A stretch of DNA of 49,068 bases, taken from assembly GCA_011174795.1 (NCBI GenBank), contig DUEY01000017.1, positions 1 to 49,068 of the forward strand, written 5' to 3'. This document shows positions 16,869-27,113 of the stretch, in pieces. The translations under genes were made by a program, and so were the position numbers. Source of the stretch: Dehalococcoidia bacterium. GTDB taxonomy: Bacteria; Chloroflexota; Dehalococcoidia; SZUA-161. Numbering within the stretch: position 1 is the stretch's first letter; each line of letters starts with the position of its first letter. The notes below the pieces were generated by a model. That model was not told where the DNA came from, did not search any database, and was given only the letters and a program-made list of their open reading frames with translations.

Positions 16869-19127
16869 TCACTGCTTAGTGAACGGCCTCTTCGGAGGAA
16901 TCCTTTTAGATTGTCCTCCTGGATGCCTTCTGCCCCCGTACTCTCTGCCTTCATCGCGATAGCGGCGTGGGGGTCTGGAGTCTGTTTGCCTCCTTGGGGG
17001 CTGGATTTGGGACTCGTTCGGTTCAGTTCCCATGCGGGCTCCCGGTATCTGGGACAGCTTTTGAAGTACCGCGCGACGGGAAAGATTAATCCTGCCCAGG
17101 CGATCGATCTCGGTGACCATGACCATGACCTCATCACCGACCTTAACCACATCCTCTACACTGGGTGCCCGGTAGTCTGCAAGCTCGCTGATATGTACAA
17201 GGCCTTCCTTGCCAGGCAAGATTTCAACAAAGGCTCCGAAATTGGTCACCCGTGTTACTCGACCGGTATATATTCCGCCTACTTCCACATCTCGAGTAAG
17301 TTCCTCAATAGTGCTGATAGCTCTTTGTGTCGCTTCCTCACTCGGTGAACCGATAATAACTGTGCCATCGTTGTCAATATCAATAGTTACTTTGTTTTCA
17401 CTCATTATCGACCTTATAGTCTTGCCGCCGGGCCCGATGACAAGGCGAATCTTATCTGGGTCTATTTTTATCTTGGTTAGTCGAGGCGCATACTTGCTCA
17501 GTTCCGGCCTGCTGGTGCCGATGGTCTCCTTCATTCGCTCCAGGATAAACAGGCGAGCGTCTCTTGCCTGTTTTAGGCCCTTCTCCAATATCTCGTCTTT
17601 TATGCTCTTCATCTTAATATCCATCTGAAGTGCTGTTACACCTTCTGCCGTCCCCGCTACCTTGAAATCCATATCACCGAAAGCATCCTCAAGGCCCTGG
17701 ATGTCCGTAAGCAGGGCATATTCGCCATCATTTGCTATCAGTCCCATAGCAATACCCGCCACCGGGGTTTTAATGGGAACGCCGGCATCCATCAGGGATA
17801 AAGAACTGCCGCAAACGCTTGCCATGGATGTGCTGCCGTTCGAACTTAATACTTCAGATACAAGGCGAATAGTATAGGGAAAGTCCACCTCGTCGGGAAG
17901 TACTGGGAGCAAGGCCCGCTCCGCTAGTGCCCCGTGGCCAATCTCACGGCGTCCTGGGGAACCCAGACGTTTTACCTCACCAGTACTGAACGGCGGGAAG
18001 TTATAGTGGTGTATATAGCGTTTGCTCTCCTCTTGCCCGATACCGTCGATCTGTTGCTCCTCTCCTGGCGAGCCAAGTGTGGTGATAGTCAATACCTGAG
18101 TTTGCCCCCTTTTAAACAGCCCTGAGCCATGGGTACGGGGGAAAATTCCCACCTCGCAATTGATTGAGCGTATCTCAGTCAAGCCCCGGCCGTCGGGTCT
18201 AACCCCTTTCTCTAAAATTAACGCTCTGACCGTTTCCTTTAGCGCTAGATCGAAAGCTGCGCTTATATCCTGGGCAGAATAGGTGCCTCCCCACTTTGCT
18301 ACACAATCGTCCTTAAGCTGGTCCAAGACCAACTCGCGCTCTGTTCGGTCCATTTGCCCGAGACCTTGCTCAAACTGCTCTCTAATAATGGCAACAGCCT
18401 CTGCCTTGAGTTCAGGGCCGAGCTCCCGTATTTTAAACTCCATTTTTGGCCTGCCTAAAGTGCTGATCAGTTGTTCCTGGAGCCTAATTATATCCTGGTT
18501 CGCTTCCTGTCCAATTGTTATTCCCCGAAATATGAACTCCTCAGTTAGTTCCTTTGCCTCTCCTTCTACCATGACCACTCCATCTTTGGTGCCGACGACT
18601 ATGAGATCTAACTTACTGTGGGTAAGTTGGGTATAGGTGGGATTGAGTACAAACTCGCCATCTATGTAACCTATTCGCGATGCAGCAACCGGTCCGCTGA
18701 ATGGTATGTCGGAGATACCAAGTGCTGCCGAAGCGCCGATGATAGCCAGGATATCAGGGTCATTCTCTTGGTCAGCGGATAGTATAGTTATTACGATTTG
18801 AATGTCGTGGTTAAAATACTTGGGAAAGAGTGGACGTAAGGGCCGGTCAGTGAGTCTGCAAAGCAGTACCGCATCTTGACTGGGTCGCCCTTCTCTCCTG
18901 AAGAAACTTCCGGGAATTTTCCCTGCAGCATAAAGCCTTTCCTCGTAATCAACAGTAAGCGGTAAAAAGTCCACTCCTTCTCTGGGTTCGAGGCTGGCAC
19001 ATGCGGTAACGAGAACCACTGTTTCACCGTAGGTAAGAGTGACTGCTCCATTAGCTTGCTCAGCCAGCCTGCCGGTTTCGATAAGCAAAGTTCTTCCGCC
19101 AACATCAGACTGAAAAATGTTAGTCAT
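16869..19127 (-). CDS. pnp: Polyribonucleotide nucleotidyltransferase
   Basis: Two RNase PH domains, KH (IGPGGKTIRSI) and S1 (GIYTGRVTRVTNFGAFVEILPGKEGLVHISEL) domains; basic RG-rich tail. Confidence 0.97.
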   Translation of the reverse strand: MTNIFQSDVGGRTLLIETGRLAEQANGAVTLTYGETVVLVTACASLEPREGVDFLPLTVDYEERLYAAGKIPGSFFRREGRPSQDAVLLCRLTDRPLRPLFPKYFNHDIQIVITILSADQENDPDILAIIGASAALGISDIPFSGPVAASRIGYIDGEFVLNPTYTQLTHSKLDLIVVGTKDGVVMVEGEAKELTEEFIFRGITIGQEANQDIIRLQEQLISTLGRPKMEFKIRELGPELKAEAVAIIREQFEQGLGQMDRTERELVLDQLKDDCVAKWGGTYSAQDISAAFDLALKETVRALILEKGVRPDGRGLTEIRSINCEVGIFPRTHGSGLFKRGQTQVLTITTLGSPGEEQQIDGIGQEESKRYIHHYNFPPFSTGEVKRLGSPGRREIGHGALAERALLPVLPDEVDFPYTIRLVSEVLSSNGSTSMASVCGSSLSLMDAGVPIKTPVAGIAMGLIANDGEYALLTDIQGLEDAFGDMDFKVAGTAEGVTALQMDIKMKSIKDEILEKGLKQARDARLFILERMKETIGTSRPELSKYAPRLTKIKIDPDKIRLVIGPGGKTIRSIMSENKVTIDIDNDGTVIIGSPSEEATQRAISTIEELTRDVEVGGIYTGRVTRVTNFGAFVEILPGKEGLVHISELADYRAPSVEDVVKVGDEVMVMVTEIDRLGRINLSRRAVLQKLSQIPGARMGTEPNESQIQPPRRQTDSRPPRRYRDEGREYGGRRHPGGQSKRIPPKRPFTKQ

Positions 19128-19170
19128 AGGGATATAACCTCTTTCCTAATTGCTCTACCGAGTCTATCGT

Positions 19171-19437
19171 TTATTTACGGAGACCAAGACTCGATATCAG
19201 TTGGCGATAGCGACCTGTATCTTCTCCGCTCAGGTATGAGAGAAGACGACGTCGTTGTCCAACAAGCTTGAGAAGGCCTCTCCGGGAATGGTGGTCGTGG
19301 GCATGTGTCTTGAGGTGTTCAGTCAGCTGATTTATTCTCTCGGTGAGAATCGCGACCTGAACCTCTGTGGAACCACTGTCTCCATCATGAAGCCGGAACT
19401 TTTCGACAATGGCATCTTTCTTTTCCTTCTCTATCAT
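19171..19437 (-). CDS. rpsO: 30S ribosomal protein S15
   Basis: [47 protein letters not shown]. Confidence 0.98.
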   Translation of the reverse strand: MIEKEKKDAIVEKFRLHDGDSGSTEVQVAILTERINQLTEHLKTHAHDHHSRRGLLKLVGQRRRLLSYLSGEDTGRYRQLISSLGLRK

Positions 19438-19542
19438 TATTATCTCCGTTCTTTCAACAGCGAAATATTATAACACAGGTGCAGAGAATATGAAAATTAG
19501 AATTGAGAGGTTCAGCCTTTGGTAACAAACTCAATAGCTGCG

Positions 19543-21669
19543 CTAGTTCAGGGAAAAGGTCGAGCCTTCTTCAGTCTTGGTAACCTCGATACGGGTTTCG
19601 AAAGCTTCCTTCAACTCCTCGATATGGGTAATTACCAGTATCTTTTCGAAGTCGTCCTGAATCGAGTTTATAGCTTCGACCAGCTTACCTCTCCCTGTGC
19701 TGTCCTGAGTGCCAAATCCTTCATCAACTATGAGTGTCGGCAGTGGCGCTCCTGCCCGTTTCGCCAGTAGCTTGGATAAGGCTATACGCAACGCGAAATT
19801 AACCCTGAAGGTTTCTCCCCCGCTGAACATCTCGTAATTACGCGTTCCAAGCTCATCAGATATCTTTATATCCAGAGTCTCAACAGTATCGCCCTTCTTC
19901 GTATCGCGCTGGCTCTCTATCTTCAGATGCATCCGATTGTCCGTCATTCTACCCAGCAGTCTGTTAGCCTCCGCTTCTATTTCAGGGAGAGCGGAATCAA
20001 TGATCATAGCCTGTATACCCTTCTTGCTGAAGGCTAAAGCCAGTTCTTCGTAGATGCCTTTTTCCTCTGCAACCAATTGCATATCCTTGATATGCTGCTG
20101 ACGCTCGCTCTCCAATTCCGTACAGCGGCGCAAGCTTGTTTGTATTTCAACTAACCTGTCACGGTAGCTTCGCTCCTGGTCCTTGAGTTCACGAAATGCT
20201 TTTTCAGCCTGATTAAACTCACCTTCGAGACGGGGCATATCTTGGATCTCAGCCAGAATCAACTTATTTTTTTCAGTGCTTTCTTGCAGAGTTACGCGCA
20301 GATCCCCCAACGCCTTCTGAGCCTGAGACAGGGCTTCCCGTTCTTGAGGGAGAGAGCTTTCTGCCTCTTTACACGCCCTCTCCAGGTCCCCTGCCTGGCG
20401 CTCACACTGGCTCCGTTCTGAGGTTATCGAGCCCTCAAGTTTGCTCGCCGCTTGCTTTAAATTTTTCAACTCCCCTTCTTTTCGCTGCATGTCGCTCGAG
20501 TTAGCGCGGTAGACATCGCCCTTCTCCTTACCCTGGCCTTTATAGTTGGCTATGATTCGTTCCCGCCCCTCCACACCCAGCTCTGTGCCACATAGGGGGC
20601 ACTCAGCCTCACCCCGATTAAGCATGTTTATTTTGTTTTCCAAATCTTTCATCTCATTCATCAGTTGTTCATTGCTGATATTAAGGTGATGAATTCGATT
20701 TGAGAGTTCCCCGGCCTGTTCTCGCATCTTAGTCAGTTCTTGTTCCCGCTTGGTTAACTCATCCAGTTGGGTTCGTATTTTACCTGATTCCTCATCGTAA
20801 CCTGAGAGTACTTTCTCATATTTCTCGATCTTATCGCTATGGTATTTAATGCGGTTATTCTGGTCTGTTATTTGTCGACTTAACTGCTCGATCTGCTTTT
20901 CTATATCTTTGTACTGTTCCTCCTTGGATTTTAGAGCCTCCCTGCTCTGCCGCAGTTTTGTTAGCGCAGCTTCCTGTTTCTCTAAATCGCCGCTTATTGT
21001 AGATATAGCAGCTTGTGTTTCCTTCAGCTCAGTCTCGTAACGCCCTTTTTGCTCCAGTTCTTGTTCTATCCGTGTAAGATCAGCAACACAGCTCTGCTGT
21101 TGAATTTCCTTCTCCTTACGGTAGTCTCTGGCGAGCCTTTCCAGTTCATCGTACATCGAGAGGTCGAGGATATTGGCAAGAACCTCTTTCCGCTCCCCGG
21201 GCCGCTTCATGCTGAACTCATCGGCTCGCCCCTGGAGTAAAAGTGCACTGTTGATGAATGTCTGGTAGTCCATACGCAGTATCTCGATTATCTTCTGCTG
21301 TGTCTCCCCAATCGTGTTGCCCGGGATAGGGAAGAAACCTTGCGCAGTTTCTACCTGCAGATCCAGGAGGGGCTGCCCCGGTCGCTTTAGGCTACCCTTG
21401 GTACGTTTGCGCAGGATGCGGTAGCGGTTTTGGCCTACGTCGAACTCGAACTCAACCTCCATCTCACGCTCGCCCATGTGTATCAGGTCATCATCGCTTT
21501 TAGCCCTGGCCTTTCCCCACAGCGCCCAAGTAATGGCATCGAGCAGTGCTGACTTACCGTTACCGTTATCGCCGCAAAGACAGGCCACGTGGAAGCTGTC
21601 GAAATACAACTGCGGCACGTTGTCTCGATAGCACATGAAGTTTTTAAGGGCAAGTTTAACTGGTATCAT
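19543..21669 (-). CDS. sbcC: SbcC/Rad50-like ATPase
   Basis: GDNGNGKSALLDAITWALWG Walker A, CPLCGTEL zinc hook, coiled coil, FSGGETFRVNFALRIALSKL signature, LIVDEGFGTQD Walker B. Confidence 0.93.
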   Translation of the reverse strand: MIPVKLALKNFMCYRDNVPQLYFDSFHVACLCGDNGNGKSALLDAITWALWGKARAKSDDDLIHMGEREMEVEFEFDVGQNRYRILRKRTKGSLKRPGQPLLDLQVETAQGFFPIPGNTIGETQQKIIEILRMDYQTFINSALLLQGRADEFSMKRPGERKEVLANILDLSMYDELERLARDYRKEKEIQQQSCVADLTRIEQELEQKGRYETELKETQAAISTISGDLEKQEAALTKLRQSREALKSKEEQYKDIEKQIEQLSRQITDQNNRIKYHSDKIEKYEKVLSGYDEESGKIRTQLDELTKREQELTKMREQAGELSNRIHHLNISNEQLMNEMKDLENKINMLNRGEAECPLCGTELGVEGRERIIANYKGQGKEKGDVYRANSSDMQRKEGELKNLKQAASKLEGSITSERSQCERQAGDLERACKEAESSLPQEREALSQAQKALGDLRVTLQESTEKNKLILAEIQDMPRLEGEFNQAEKAFRELKDQERSYRDRLVEIQTSLRRCTELESERQQHIKDMQLVAEEKGIYEELALAFSKKGIQAMIIDSALPEIEAEANRLLGRMTDNRMHLKIESQRDTKKGDTVETLDIKISDELGTRNYEMFSGGETFRVNFALRIALSKLLAKRAGAPLPTLIVDEGFGTQDSTGRGKLVEAINSIQDDFEKILVITHIEELKEAFETRIEVTKTEEGSTFSLN

Positions 21670-21764
21670 CGCTTGTATCTCAAATCATGTATTTCCTGCC
21701 CTGTGTCGTCCCTGTAGATTATAGCTTCAACGATAATCCCAAGGCTCCTGTCTGCGAGCAGCAT
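21666..21764 (-). CDS. Possible small ORF between nuclease and sbcC (start uncertain, up to 21878)
   Basis: ORF track 70 aa; stop overlaps the sbcC start by 4 nt (ATGA), suggesting translational coupling. Confidence 0.35.
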   Translation of the reverse strand: MLLADRSLGIIVEAIIYRDDTGQEIHDLRYKR

Positions 21765-21831
21765 TCTATTGCCCCCAATTACACAAATACCACGTATAAG
21801 GGCAACGATGCCATGAGAGAGCCTCTTCTTG

Positions 21832-22596
21832 CTAATAATCCGGCTCTTCTTCCCCCAGAGCCAGCCCGAGGATTTCATCCTTCTTCGGGCAAATCTCGAG
21901 GAAATCGCACGTTCCGCAGTAGCTATTTATAGTGGCTGGGTACTTCTTCTCAGCGAGAATCCTTTCAACCGCTTCAACTACATAATCGGCAGCCTGTTCC
22001 AAATCTGTGATGGTTGGCTGAATGGTCTGGAATTCGCCAGCATCCAGATAGAGATAAGTAACCTTGGTAACTGGAAGCTTCTGCTCCCTGGCAAGGATCA
22101 GGGCATATATATAGAGTTGGGTGCGATCCAGTTCTTCCGGTATTTTGCCTGTCTTATAATCGATTATATGCAAACTACCATCGGCTTCTTGATCAACCCG
22201 GTCTATTTTGCCAATCAGGGTAATCTTCGGTGATAGCACTGTCTCATGGAACTCTTCAACCATGAGCGGTGTTACGGTTAAGTCCTGGTTCTGGGCAAAC
22301 CAGCGCATCTGATTAAGCGCCTTTTCGCCCCACATCTTCTCATCATCCAGGTTCTTGAACCCACTACGGTTCCGCCTCCATTTCTCGCGCAGCAAGCCCT
22401 CCAGCCTCGACACATTACGCTCCTCTACAGGAACGATTGACAGGAAATCCTTGAGCGCAGCGTGGATATGATCGCCCATAGTGAAGTAGGGACGTGGCTT
22501 CGCATAGACGGTTTTCAGGTCATCTATATAGTGGAACTTATAGTGCCGAGGACACTGCCGAAACATGCTTAATTTGAATGAGGAAGCTTTAAACAC
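21832..22596 (-). CDS. PD-(D/E)XK (RecB/Cas4-like) nuclease
   Basis: KLSMFRQCPRHYKFHYID, GKIDRVDQEADGSLHIIDYKTGK, RTQLYIYAL, and CGTCDFLEICP Cys cluster. Confidence 0.88.
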   Translation of the reverse strand: MFKASSFKLSMFRQCPRHYKFHYIDDLKTVYAKPRPYFTMGDHIHAALKDFLSIVPVEERNVSRLEGLLREKWRRNRSGFKNLDDEKMWGEKALNQMRWFAQNQDLTVTPLMVEEFHETVLSPKITLIGKIDRVDQEADGSLHIIDYKTGKIPEELDRTQLYIYALILAREQKLPVTKVTYLYLDAGEFQTIQPTITDLEQAADYVVEAVERILAEKKYPATINSYCGTCDFLEICPKKDEILGLALGEEEPDY

Positions 22597-23830
22597 TGGA
22601 CTCTTTCTCTCGAATCATCTTTTCCCCGTATTCCAGGAGGAGCTTGACTCGAGCTTTGGGAGTATTTTTATTGTCGAGGTACAGCTTGAGTGCATCCAGA
22701 GGCGTTAGCGCCTCCGCGGAATAGGTTCCCAGCCTGCTACGGTGCTCCTGCTCAACATCCTTTGTGATGGCGGCAATGAAGTAAGCCTCCTTCAGAGCTC
22801 TGCGTATTTCGCTTTCCTGAACCAGTTCCTCCTTTTCCACCGGAATCCTGACCTGCACACGGACTATAGCGCCCTCAATATCTGCCCTGGCGAGGGCTTG
22901 CTGTATTGCGCCTGTCGGGTCATCGCTGTCGGCATCGACCTTTATGGTGAGGAAGGGGCGTGTTGTCACCGGATGAAACTCGTAGTACTGCACGCGCTTG
23001 CCTCTCTCGGCAGTTACGTCCAGCTGCACCAGATAGAATCCTTTCTCCTGGCCTTCGTCGCCGAAATCGATAGTCTGCAAGCTTCCGGGGTAGACTACAG
23101 GTACCGGGCGGTCAACCTTTTGCCGGTTGTGCATGTGACCCAGAGCCACGTAATCGAAGGCGGGATTAGCGATAATGCTCAGGGGCAGCACATAGTCCCG
23201 TCCCATCAGCATCGATTTCTCCGAGCCGGTCACAGCGCCCGAATGCGCCAGGTGCCCCGTCAGGATCGACGGCAGGCTGAGGTCAAGGTTTTCCACCTCG
23301 GCATTGAGCCAGTTGGTCAATATATCCTGCATCCTCTCATTTATCTGCTCCAGTGAAAGGTTCTTGGTATCATCACGACTCAACAGCTTGCCTCGCCTTG
23401 CCCAGGGCAGAGCCACGACCTGCAATGGCCCCTTCTTCGTCTCTATTCGATACGTTTGAGGTTGGTTGGCAACAGTTACGTTCTCGACTGCCAGGGTATC
23501 GAAGATCTCCACTGCGGTGGCCCTCCCTACCGCATGGGGCAGATCGTGGTTGCCTGCGAGGAGAAAGACGGGGACATCGCCAACGCTAAGCTGCCTGATG
23601 CGTTTTGCGAACTCGCGCTGGTAGGTCTGGCTGGGGTCACGGCTTTTGTAGGCGTCCCCACAGAACAGAACCAGATCCACCTCGTTATTTAGGGCATAAT
23701 CCACCACTTCGTCCAGCGCTGCCAGGAAGTCACCGAGGCGTGTGGAGAGCCCGGTAGCAGGGTCGATGCGTCCGTAGCTCTCCACACCGAGGTGGAGGTC
23801 AGCGAAGTGAAGGATGCGCATCATCGACAT
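22589..23830 (-). CDS. sbcD: SbcD/Mre11-like exonuclease
   Basis: RILHFADLHLGVESYG, VLFCGDAYKSRDPSQTYQREFAKRI, LLAGNHDLP, VALGHMHNRQ. Confidence 0.94.
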   Translation of the reverse strand: MSMMRILHFADLHLGVESYGRIDPATGLSTRLGDFLAALDEVVDYALNNEVDLVLFCGDAYKSRDPSQTYQREFAKRIRQLSVGDVPVFLLAGNHDLPHAVGRATAVEIFDTLAVENVTVANQPQTYRIETKKGPLQVVALPWARRGKLLSRDDTKNLSLEQINERMQDILTNWLNAEVENLDLSLPSILTGHLAHSGAVTGSEKSMLMGRDYVLPLSIIANPAFDYVALGHMHNRQKVDRPVPVVYPGSLQTIDFGDEGQEKGFYLVQLDVTAERGKRVQYYEFHPVTTRPFLTIKVDADSDDPTGAIQQALARADIEGAIVRVQVRIPVEKEELVQESEIRRALKEAYFIAAITKDVEQEHRSRLGTYSAEALTPLDALKLYLDNKNTPKARVKLLLEYGEKMIREKESSV

Positions 23831-23843
23831 GCTCGACAGTATT

Positions 23844-24848
23844 TTACGCAGAGATCCTCAATACCCCCGCCCCTTTAATCCTGCCTTGTTTGAGCAGTAT
23901 CAGAGCGCGGTTTACATCATGAAGAGCGAATTCCTGTATCTCCGTACGGATCGGGATTTCTGCCGCGAGGGAGAGGATGTCCTCGGCATCTTTTCGGGTA
24001 CTGTTAGCCACGCTCTTCACGGTTTTTTCATGATAGAGATGCTTCTCATAGTCAAGCTCGGGGATAGGCGTCATGTATATGCCAGCTAAGGCGAGAGTGC
24101 CCCCTTTCTCCAGGACACGCAGGGCATCTCGTACCAGTTTGCCTGCGGGGGCGAAGATAATAGCGCTCTGAAGCTTCACGGGTGGGTCATCTTCAGCCCT
24201 GCCCGTCCACACCGCTCCCAGCTTGCGTGCGAGTTGGCGATGCTCCTCGCTGCGGGAGAACACATACACCTCGCAGTTCCAGTATGTCGCTACCTGGATG
24301 ACGATGTGAGCGGAGGCGCCAAACCCGTAGAGGCCGAGCCGCCCGCCTTTCTCAATATCCGACAGGCGCAGGGCGCGGTATCCGATGATGCCTGCACAGA
24401 GCAGGGGCGCTGCCTCCAGATCCGAGAAACCGTCGGGAACGGAATAGGCGAAGTTCTCGGGGACAACAGTGTACTGGGCATAGCCCCCGTCCACGTCGTA
24501 CCCCGTGAAACGCGCTTTCTCGCAGAGGTTCTCATTGCCCCTGAGGCAGAACTCGCATTCGCCGCAGGTGGAGTGTAGCCACGCTGCCCCCGCTTTATCT
24601 CCCACCTTGAACCGACTGACCTTTCCCCCCGTCGCATCCACAATCCCCACAATCTCATGACCGGGGATAATCGGCAGCTTCTTCGGTGGAAGCTCTCCCT
24701 CTATGACATGGAGGTCTGTATGGCAAACCCCGCAGGTCGAGATTTTGATCCGAACTTCATCAGGCCCCGGCACGGGGTCGGCAACCTCGACCTCAGCCAG
24801 TGGCTCTTCCTCTATCGGTCGAGGCTCCTTGGAAATAAACGCTCTCAT
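23844..24848 (-). CDS. Zinc-dependent alcohol dehydrogenase family protein
   Basis: [45 protein letters not shown]; start MRAFISKE overlaps glyS stop as ATGA. Confidence 0.92.
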   Translation of the reverse strand: MRAFISKEPRPIEEEPLAEVEVADPVPGPDEVRIKISTCGVCHTDLHVIEGELPPKKLPIIPGHEIVGIVDATGGKVSRFKVGDKAGAAWLHSTCGECEFCLRGNENLCEKARFTGYDVDGGYAQYTVVPENFAYSVPDGFSDLEAAPLLCAGIIGYRALRLSDIEKGGRLGLYGFGASAHIVIQVATYWNCEVYVFSRSEEHRQLARKLGAVWTGRAEDDPPVKLQSAIIFAPAGKLVRDALRVLEKGGTLALAGIYMTPIPELDYEKHLYHEKTVKSVANSTRKDAEDILSLAAEIPIRTEIQEFALHDVNRALILLKQGRIKGAGVLRISA

Positions 24849-26215
24849 TCCTCGAAACCCAGCCACTTAGACCCGCCCGGTGGGAGCACCTCGATGGGCT
24901 CGCCACCCAGCTTGGCATCGAGCGTTGCTTTCAATCCATCGATGGGCAAACGTATCTGCTTCATACCGTCTCGCTCGCGGATAGTAACCTGATTATCCTC
25001 GAGCGACTGGAAGTCGATAGTGACGCAAAACGGCGTGCCGATCTCATCCTGCCTGCGGTAGCGCCTGCCGATACTCTGAGCATCATCGTACTGCACCATC
25101 CAGCACGGACGCAAGCTGTTATAGACATCTTCGGACAATGGCTTCAGCTTCTCGTTCCTGCTCAGAGGAAGCACAGCGACCTTTATCGGCGCCAGAGCCG
25201 GATGAAGCCTGAGAACGACCCGTATCTCATCCTTGTCCTGCTCCTCGCCGTAGGAATCTGCCAAGAAAGCCAGCACAGAGCGGTCGACGCCCGCCGAGGG
25301 TTCGATTACGTAGGGTATAATATGCTCTTTGCTCTCTTCATCATAGTAGCTCAGATCCTTACCGCTAAAGCTGGCATGCTGTCTCAAGTCGAAGTCGGTG
25401 CGGTTGGCGATGCCCTCCAGTTCGGCCCAGCCGATGGGGAAGAGGTATTCTATGTCCGAGCATGCCCTGGCATAATGAGCGAGCTCGTCTTCGGTGTGTT
25501 GATGAAGCCTGAGGTTCTCCTTCCTGATGCCCAGACTGACATACCAATTAAGCCTTTCCTCGACCCATCGCTGGAACCACTCCTCGTCTGTTCCCGGCTT
25601 GACGAAGTACTCGATCTCCATCTGTTCGAACTCGCGAGTCCGGAAGATAAAATTCCCGGTTGTTATCTCATTTCTGAACGCTTTACCTATCTGCGCAATG
25701 CCGAATGGCAGCTTGCTTCGTGTGGTCGCGAGCACGTTCTGGAAGTTGACAAAGATGCCCTGCGCCGTCTCGGGACGAAGGTAGACCACTGCTGCCTCAT
25801 CCTCCACAGGCCCCACGAAGGTCTTGAACATCAGGTTGAACATCCGGGGTTCGGTGAGCTCACCACCGCAATCGGGACATTTACCATCGTTGACATCATC
25901 TGCTCGCCAGCGCTTGTGGCACTGCCTGCAGTCGACCAGAGGGTCGGCAAACCCGTTGGTGTGCCCGCTGGCAATCCAGGTCTGCTGGTGCATCAGAATG
26001 GAGGCGTCCAAACCGACCATATCGTCGCGCTCCTGGACTACCGACTTCCACCAGGCTGCCTTAACGTTGTTCTTAAGCTCTACGCCCAAAGGACCGTAAT
26101 CATAGCAGGCGCCGAGACCGCCATAGATCTCGCTCGATGGAAAGATGTACCCCCGCCGCTTGCACAAGGATACAAGCTTGTCCATATCGACTTTGCCCGG
26201 TACTTGCTTTGCCAC
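24845..26215 (-). CDS. glyS: Glycyl-tRNA synthetase (dimeric alpha2, class II)
   Basis: [60 protein letters not shown]. Confidence 0.96.
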   Translation of the reverse strand: MAKQVPGKVDMDKLVSLCKRRGYIFPSSEIYGGLGACYDYGPLGVELKNNVKAAWWKSVVQERDDMVGLDASILMHQQTWIASGHTNGFADPLVDCRQCHKRWRADDVNDGKCPDCGGELTEPRMFNLMFKTFVGPVEDEAAVVYLRPETAQGIFVNFQNVLATTRSKLPFGIAQIGKAFRNEITTGNFIFRTREFEQMEIEYFVKPGTDEEWFQRWVEERLNWYVSLGIRKENLRLHQHTEDELAHYARACSDIEYLFPIGWAELEGIANRTDFDLRQHASFSGKDLSYYDEESKEHIIPYVIEPSAGVDRSVLAFLADSYGEEQDKDEIRVVLRLHPALAPIKVAVLPLSRNEKLKPLSEDVYNSLRPCWMVQYDDAQSIGRRYRRQDEIGTPFCVTIDFQSLEDNQVTIRERDGMKQIRLPIDGLKATLDAKLGGEPIEVLPPGGSKWLGFEE

Positions 26216-26423
26216 TATTAGTCTCCTGCTCAGGCTGTTTTAAATGTGTGCTATCGCTACTGCTGTGGCTTTAGTTACTCCGTCGTGACAGGGGTCACGA
26301 CGCTACTTAAGGTTAGCAGTTTTAGCTACAGGTGTAAAGCCTCATCATATGGTCGGTCGAACGCTAAGCCGAACGCCTTGACAGGCTGGCGCGAAAACGG
26401 CGACAATATTTATTGGAGGAAAA

Positions 26424-27053
26424 ATGATTCTCAAAGAGCTCGTCGTGGGAATGTTTGGCTCCAACTGCTTCATCGTCGGCTCGGAAACAACCAAGGAGGG
26501 GATGATCATCGACCCGGGCGCTGACGCTAACACTATTCTCAAAGCTGTCGATGACCTTGGTCTGTCAATCGTGCTGATAGTGGCTACGCATAACCACATG
26601 GACCATATCGGCGCGCTGGGCAAGGTTAAAGAGGCTACCGGGGCGGATTACGCTGTCCATGAGCTCGATACTGAAGGCATGAAACCTGAGGTATTCGGCC
26701 GCATGGTGGGCGTGGTGATGGGGGGCTCTTTCAAGGCTGCACCCAGACCGGACAGGCTGCTCCATGAAGACGATTTGATTGAGGTCGGTGACCTGAAGTT
26801 CATCGTGCTCCATACCCCGGGGCACACACCGGGCGGCATTTCTCTGCTGGGGGATGGCATTGTGTTTTCCGGCGATACCCTGTTCAACTTCGGTATCGGC
26901 AGAACCGATATGCGCGGCGGTGACTTCGGCACGCTGATGCACAGCATAGTCAACAAGCTCATGGCGCTCCCCGACGATACCGTTGTCTACCCCGGCCACG
27001 GGCCCTCGACTACTATCGGTGACGAGCGCAGAATGAACCCCTTCCTGCGTTAA
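26424..27053 (+). CDS. MBL-fold metallo-hydrolase (glyoxalase II-like)
   Basis: THNHMDHIGALG, LHTPGHTPGGIS, FSGDTLFNFGIGRTD, VYPGHGPSTTIGDE. Confidence 0.93.
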   Translation: MILKELVVGMFGSNCFIVGSETTKEGMIIDPGADANTILKAVDDLGLSIVLIVATHNHMDHIGALGKVKEATGADYAVHELDTEGMKPEVFGRMVGVVMGGSFKAAPRPDRLLHEDDLIEVGDLKFIVLHTPGHTPGGISLLGDGIVFSGDTLFNFGIGRTDMRGGDFGTLMHSIVNKLMALPDDTVVYPGHGPSTTIGDERRMNPFLR

Positions 27054-27069
27054 GGAAGGGGCTCATTCT
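27030..27069 (+). terminator. Long inverted repeat overlapping the 3' end of the MBL gene
   Basis: AGAATGAACCCCTTCCT / AGGAAGGGGCTCATTCT, 16 of 17 paired; stop codon lies at loop/arm junction. Confidence 0.65.
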
Positions 27070-27113
27070 ATTAGCCTTCTCTATTTGCCCTACACTGCTA
27101 TTCTGCTGACTGC

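Noticed and set aside
25202-26221. 339-aa antisense ORF opposite glyS
   Set aside because: Covers a clear glycyl-tRNA synthetase on the other strand and shows no domain of its own.
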